Of a DNA stretch of 64,000 nucleotides, positions 60,298 to 64,000 are shown one piece after another. The notes beneath the pieces are model-generated. The model searched no databases. It was given only the letters and a program-made list of their open reading frames with translations, and was not told the origin of the DNA. Made by a program: the position numbers and the translations under genes. The stretch's first letter is position 1. Each line of letters starts with the position of its first letter. Origin of the DNA: Trypanosoma brucei gambiense DAL972 (Eukaryota; Euglenozoa; Kinetoplastea; Trypanosomatida; Trypanosomatidae); assembly GCF_000210295.1 (NCBI RefSeq), contig NC_026741.1:1922001-1986000 (forward strand), read 5' to 3'.

Positions 60298-61535
60298 AGG
60301 GTAATAAAATGGCGGGGAGAGCAGTGGGAAGATGATGTTTCTATTTACAAAATGTTATTTTTTTTTCTTTTTTCGTTATTTTTTTTTTTGACCTCCAGTG
60401 CCTCTGAGACACAGTGCTCTCCTGAGGAAACGTAAGATAATTCTGGAAAAAAAAGGGTAAACCCCCTTTAGAGTTAGCGCAGGTTGGGTGCCCAAACTCA
60501 TGACCTTCAGAGGTAATGACAATCTTTTCATAAGCAGCGGTGTTAGCCATGTTGTATTAGCTCAATTTCACTCCTTTCCCCGTAGGCACACATCATTTGT
60601 AGAGACCGCTGCCGCTGCAAACATGTCCACCCCTATATATATATATATATCGTTGTGGATGCTTATTCCCCCCCCTCCCTTCTATCTTGACAAGTCTTCC
60701 CTGGATTTTCTTTTTTTTTTCTTAGACGCACATGGGTGAATATGCTCATATTTTTATATGTAGGGTGTTAATCTGACATTCCTAGTTTATTTGAGCCGCG
60801 AACATGTGCTTGGTAACACTTACGGGGATGGGGCCGGGAGCGGAGTTATTTCTGCGGACTGTTCAGACAACCTGCAGCAGTTTGTAGAAAGTTATGCGTT
60901 TTTGGATGATGGATAAAACTCAGGTTTTATCCATGTGTTTCGCTAGGATTCCTCTTGCATTCAAAGTTCGACAAGATAAGTTAGTGGAAGGAAAGGCGAG
61001 CGATATGTTGGCGCACTGAAATTGGGGCTAACTAAACCAACTGTGAAGTTATCGGGAAGGTGTTGGAAATTGCGTGGGGCCCCGAAGCCCCAAGTGGCCA
61101 TTGGAAATTTTTTTTTTTTTTGGTTCAGAGAGGATCGTCGTGTTTTACATCGTGTTGTGGTGCTATTGCAAGTATCATTACATTCGGGGCGAAACACTGT
61201 GGAAGGTAAAGAGACAGTATGCACCTCAGGCAAATAAAGCCTGTTTTGACTGTTCTCTATAATTAACCTCCCTTCCCTTTGGTTTCTCCGCCCAACTATC
61301 TGCTCCCTATGCATAATTACGCGCAACGGTAGTGCCTCATTAAATGACTTTGCATTATCATTTCGTTGGTTATTACACGTTAGTTTCTGTCTGCGTGACC
61401 TTGATTGTGTGACAGAAGTGACTCTCCTCAACTTCTTCCCCCTCTCCCTATCTTTCTAATTTGGAGTAGAATAAATAATATCACCACGAAGTTGAGTTTT
61501 TTTTTTCTCGTCAACAGCCACAAATAAGCGAAAGT
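60298..61535 (+). other. Intergenic spacer
   Basis: No gene is seen. It contains a TA microsatellite near 60636-60652, T runs near 60380, and the acceptor for the next gene at its end. Confidence 0.6.
61494..61517 (+). promoter_or_regulatory. Predicted spliced-leader acceptor
   Basis: A T10-plus run is followed by CTCGTCAACAG with AG at 61516-61517; the ATG is at 61536 (18-nt leader). Confidence 0.7.
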
Positions 61536-62939
61536 ATGACATCCGGAGCTGCTGCACAAGCACCAAACAAGTGCCCTACCAATGAGGCGGCAGCGGAACC
61601 GTTACGCGTTCCAAACGTTCTCACGGGTGAGCCGTTCGTTAGCCCCAACTCGAATGAAGGAGAAGCACTGGAGAAACCTGAAAGGCCAACCAATGCGCTG
61701 GCGCGGTGTTTCCATTTTATCTTGCCGCGCGGTGGTGCCCTTTCCGGCATCTTCAACCTGGCAAGTGTTACATTGGGTGCCGGTATCATGTCAATTCCAT
61801 CCGCTTTCAACACATCAGGCATGATCATGGCAATCATCTATTTGGTGCTGGTTACGGTTTTTACCGTTTTCTCCATTTTCCTGATTGTGTCTGCGGCGGA
61901 AAAGACCGGCTACCGCAGCTTTGAGTCCATGGCGCGTAATCTACTCGGTCGCCGTGCTGATATTGCCGTGGGTTTTCTGTTGTGGCTTCTGTGCTTTGGC
62001 GGTGCCTCTGGATATGTGGTGGCAATCGGTGACGTCCTCCGGGGGTTGCTTTCACATGAAAAGGTGCCGGCGTACCTTAAAACAGACAGGGCTCGCCGTC
62101 TTCTGATGGCCGCCATTTGGTTTGTCTTCATCTTTCCCTTGGCGCTCCCTAAGAGGGTGAATTCATTGCGCTATGCGTCAGCGATCGGCGTTTCGTTCAT
62201 CCTATTCTTCGCCATCTGTGTGGTGGAGCACTCAGCTGAGAAGATGGTTACCGATGGCGGCATCAAGCAGGAACTTGTCATGTTCCGCTCCGGTAATGAC
62301 GCCGTGGCAGGGCTTTCGCTATTCATCTTCGCTTATCTTTGTCATGTAAACTCATTCTCCATCTTCTTTGAGATGAAGAAGCGTTCCGTCACTCGTATGA
62401 CACGCGATGCGGCGGTGAGCTGCTCCGTTTGCTGCTTTGTCTACCTGCTCACTGGATTTTTTGGCTACGCAGAATTCGGCACAACAGTGGAAGGCTCCGT
62501 TCTGAAACTTTACGACCCCTACGCAAATCCCGTCTTCTTTGTTTGCTTCGTTGGCATCATCGTAAAACTCTGCGCTGGGTTTTCGCTTAACATGCTCGCA
62601 TGCCGCACAGCCCTCTTTCAGGTGCTGCGGTGGGACCTGGATACCATGTCATATGTCAGGCACAGTATCGTCAGTGTTTCATTTGCTGTCGGTTCGCTCG
62701 TTCTCGGTTTGTTTGTGCCAGACATCAACGTTATCTTCGGGCTTGTCGGCGCCTTCTGCGGTGGTTTCATTGGCTTTATATTCCCAGCACTCTTCATCAT
62801 GTACGCCGGTGGTTGGACACGCCAAAGCGTGGGCTGGGTGCAGTATATATTGACGTATGTATTGCTCATCTTGGGCGTCGTTGCAATTGTCTTTGGTACT
62901 AGCACATCCATTTATTACACAATTAAGAAGTACTATTAA
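61536..62939 (+). CDS. AAAP-family amino-acid transporter, copy 6 (distant)
   Basis: Seen: 467 residues. The polar N-terminus of about 60 residues is followed by LPRGG and a helix-1 motif GAGIMSIPSAFNTSG that departs from the GAGI-GLP-AANSSG of copies 1-5. The remaining helices align along the whole length with the others (LALPKRVNSLRY; GFFGYAEFG; GSVLKLYDPYANP; FIFPALFIMYAGGW), so it is the same family but a separate branch. No DNA-level identity blocks with copies 1-5 are visible, which indicates it does not take part in their gene conversion. It is separated from the array by five other genes. Substrate unknown; likely plasma membrane, though some family members are intracellular. Confidence 0.92.
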   Translation: MTSGAAAQAPNKCPTNEAAAEPLRVPNVLTGEPFVSPNSNEGEALEKPERPTNALARCFHFILPRGGALSGIFNLASVTLGAGIMSIPSAFNTSGMIMAIIYLVLVTVFTVFSIFLIVSAAEKTGYRSFESMARNLLGRRADIAVGFLLWLLCFGGASGYVVAIGDVLRGLLSHEKVPAYLKTDRARRLLMAAIWFVFIFPLALPKRVNSLRYASAIGVSFILFFAICVVEHSAEKMVTDGGIKQELVMFRSGNDAVAGLSLFIFAYLCHVNSFSIFFEMKKRSVTRMTRDAAVSCSVCCFVYLLTGFFGYAEFGTTVEGSVLKLYDPYANPVFFVCFVGIIVKLCAGFSLNMLACRTALFQVLRWDLDTMSYVRHSIVSVSFAVGSLVLGLFVPDINVIFGLVGAFCGGFIGFIFPALFIMYAGGWTRQSVGWVQYILTYVLLILGVVAIVFGTSTSIYYTIKKYY

Positions 62940-63955
62940 GAAAGGCAAGGGAAGGAGTGCAAACGGTCCGTGAGGGGAACGGCAGTTCGGTAGGCTTTGG
63001 GATGCACTTTACTGAGCAAATAAACAGCTAACGAGTGATTTTTACTTAACTTTTTATATGGGCCTTTATCCTTTATTATTTTACCCATACGGTTTTATTG
63101 TTGTACGCATCCGATACTCGAACCACTTGGCCGCGGTTTTCGCCCACAAGAACAGTTCAACCTTAGCTGCAGAAGCGTGAGACCGTTGCGGCGGAGTGGG
63201 ATCCATTTTTCCATCATTTCTTTCCGTTGTTTGGTTTACTTTTTTCTGTTGTTGTTATTTCTTTCCTCACTTTTTTTTCGTTGACCTTGGCAAGTTGCGG
63301 GGGGCTAGTCCTTTACACGTGTGTGAAAATGACGGTCACTTGTGCGGCCTAACTAACCCAATGGGTAAACTGAACCAGCGAAACAGCTAAAAGTTTTAAC
63401 ACCTTCCACTACAATTATTCTTTTTTCTACCAATCCTTAAAGCTACAGCCCTTCCCTCAAGTGTTTTACCTGTTTATTTTTATTTTAATTGACAAACTCT
63501 CAGCGTTGTTCTCCACCTTGGCGGTATCGCCAAATCTCGGTTTTTACAATCTCCATCTAAAATACTGAGTTATAATTGCACACTTACAACCTCCAGCAGT
63601 CCATGTGAATACTGAATCAAGTGCCAAAAACTATTCCCTCTTTTTTCATTTTTCAACCCCCAACACCTAGTGTATCACATACAGATAGAAGGGCAGTGTT
63701 AATAATTAAAAAAAAACACGAACCACAGCAACACCCACCGACAATACATAGTCACCATTTCTTAACCAGTTGCGACTCATTTTATACATCAAACAGCAAA
63801 AACAACAACGAACAAATAAAAAATTACTTACCACCACAAAAAACACAAACAAAAATTTAAGGAAAGAACCTTCTAAAGGCAACATCACTTTTCCAGCCTA
63901 CAAACATCTATATTTCACGAAAAATTCACCAAAAAAAATTTGTTGACGACGAAAT
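62940..63955 (+). other. Right-end spacer: 3' UTR, acceptor, A-rich leader
   Basis: No complete gene is seen. Up to about 63660 it is pyrimidine-rich; after the acceptor at 63669-63670 the + strand turns A/C-rich, as expected for a long 5' UTR. Confidence 0.6.
63631..63670 (+). promoter_or_regulatory. Predicted spliced-leader acceptor
   Basis: TTCCCTCTTTTTTC and TTTTTCAACCCCC lead to CACCTAG with AG at 63669-63670. No ATG follows until 63956. Confidence 0.6.
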
Positions 63956-64000
63956 ATGAAGTTTTACACCAAAACACGCATTCTTGCACAACATGCACAA
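63956..64000 (+). CDS. Start of next gene (3' truncated by window)
   Basis: The first ATG after the predicted acceptor opens a frame of 15 codons (MKFYTKTRILAQHAQ) that is still open at the last base. The A-rich 285-nt leader without ATG supports it. It is too short to identify; the basic, mildly hydrophobic start could be a targeting peptide but this is a guess. Confidence 0.45.
   Translation, partial: MKFYTKTRILAQHAQ

Noticed and set aside
1..64000. tRNA, rRNA and retroposon genes
   Set aside because: I looked for T-loop/B-box-like GGTTCGA contexts and for reverse transcriptase motifs on both strands and found none convincing; small snoRNAs cannot be excluded by eye.

Overview
The window reads as a nuclear chromosome segment of an African trypanosome, most likely of the Trypanosoma brucei group. 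Every gene I accept is on the + strand and intronless. The spacers are pyrimidine-rich and repeatedly show a polypyrimidine tract, then an AG, then the first ATG a few tens to a few hundred bases later, which is the arrangement used for spliced-leader trans-splicing of a polycistronic transcript. A receptor-type adenylate cyclase of the ESAG4/GRESAG4 kind and a tandem AAAP amino-acid transporter array are trypanosome hallmarks. From memory only, the gene order recalls T. brucei chromosome 8; I could not check this.

Left part (1-37 kb), single-copy genes in order: the 3' part of symplekin (mRNA 3'-end processing); a small one-helix membrane protein; a HAD phosphatase of the phosphoglycolate/4-nitrophenyl phosphatase type; a divergent M1 metallopeptidase; mitochondrial delta3,delta2-enoyl-CoA isomerase; a protein built of 29-residue repeats and interrupted by a 100-N assembly gap; a Gln-rich protein; a CorA-like Mg2+ transporter with a GMN motif; tRNA-dihydrouridine synthase of the Dus1 type; a RINGv membrane E3 ligase with an unusually placed RING; and a receptor adenylate cyclase.

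Middle (37-49 kb): four closely related AAAP amino-acid transporters, a stray C-terminal transporter fragment, and a more divergent fifth transporter. Coding blocks and flanks are reshuffled among the copies, which points to unequal exchange and gene conversion.

Right part (49-64 kb): three small single-helix membrane proteins, two of them clear paralogues whose duplication includes the predicted splice acceptor and a CA/TA microsatellite; a 4.4-kb gene-free stretch; a LAG1/TLC ceramide synthase; a sixth, distant amino-acid transporter; and at the very edge the probable 5' UTR and first 15 codons of another gene.

As far as the sequence shows, the genes do not form one pathway. They share a transcription unit, as is usual in kinetoplastids, and would be regulated after transcription through their UTRs. 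The least explained items are the repeat protein with its suspicious gap, the paralogous small membrane proteins, the duplicated 189-bp flank around the CorA-like gene, and the mosaic transporter array.
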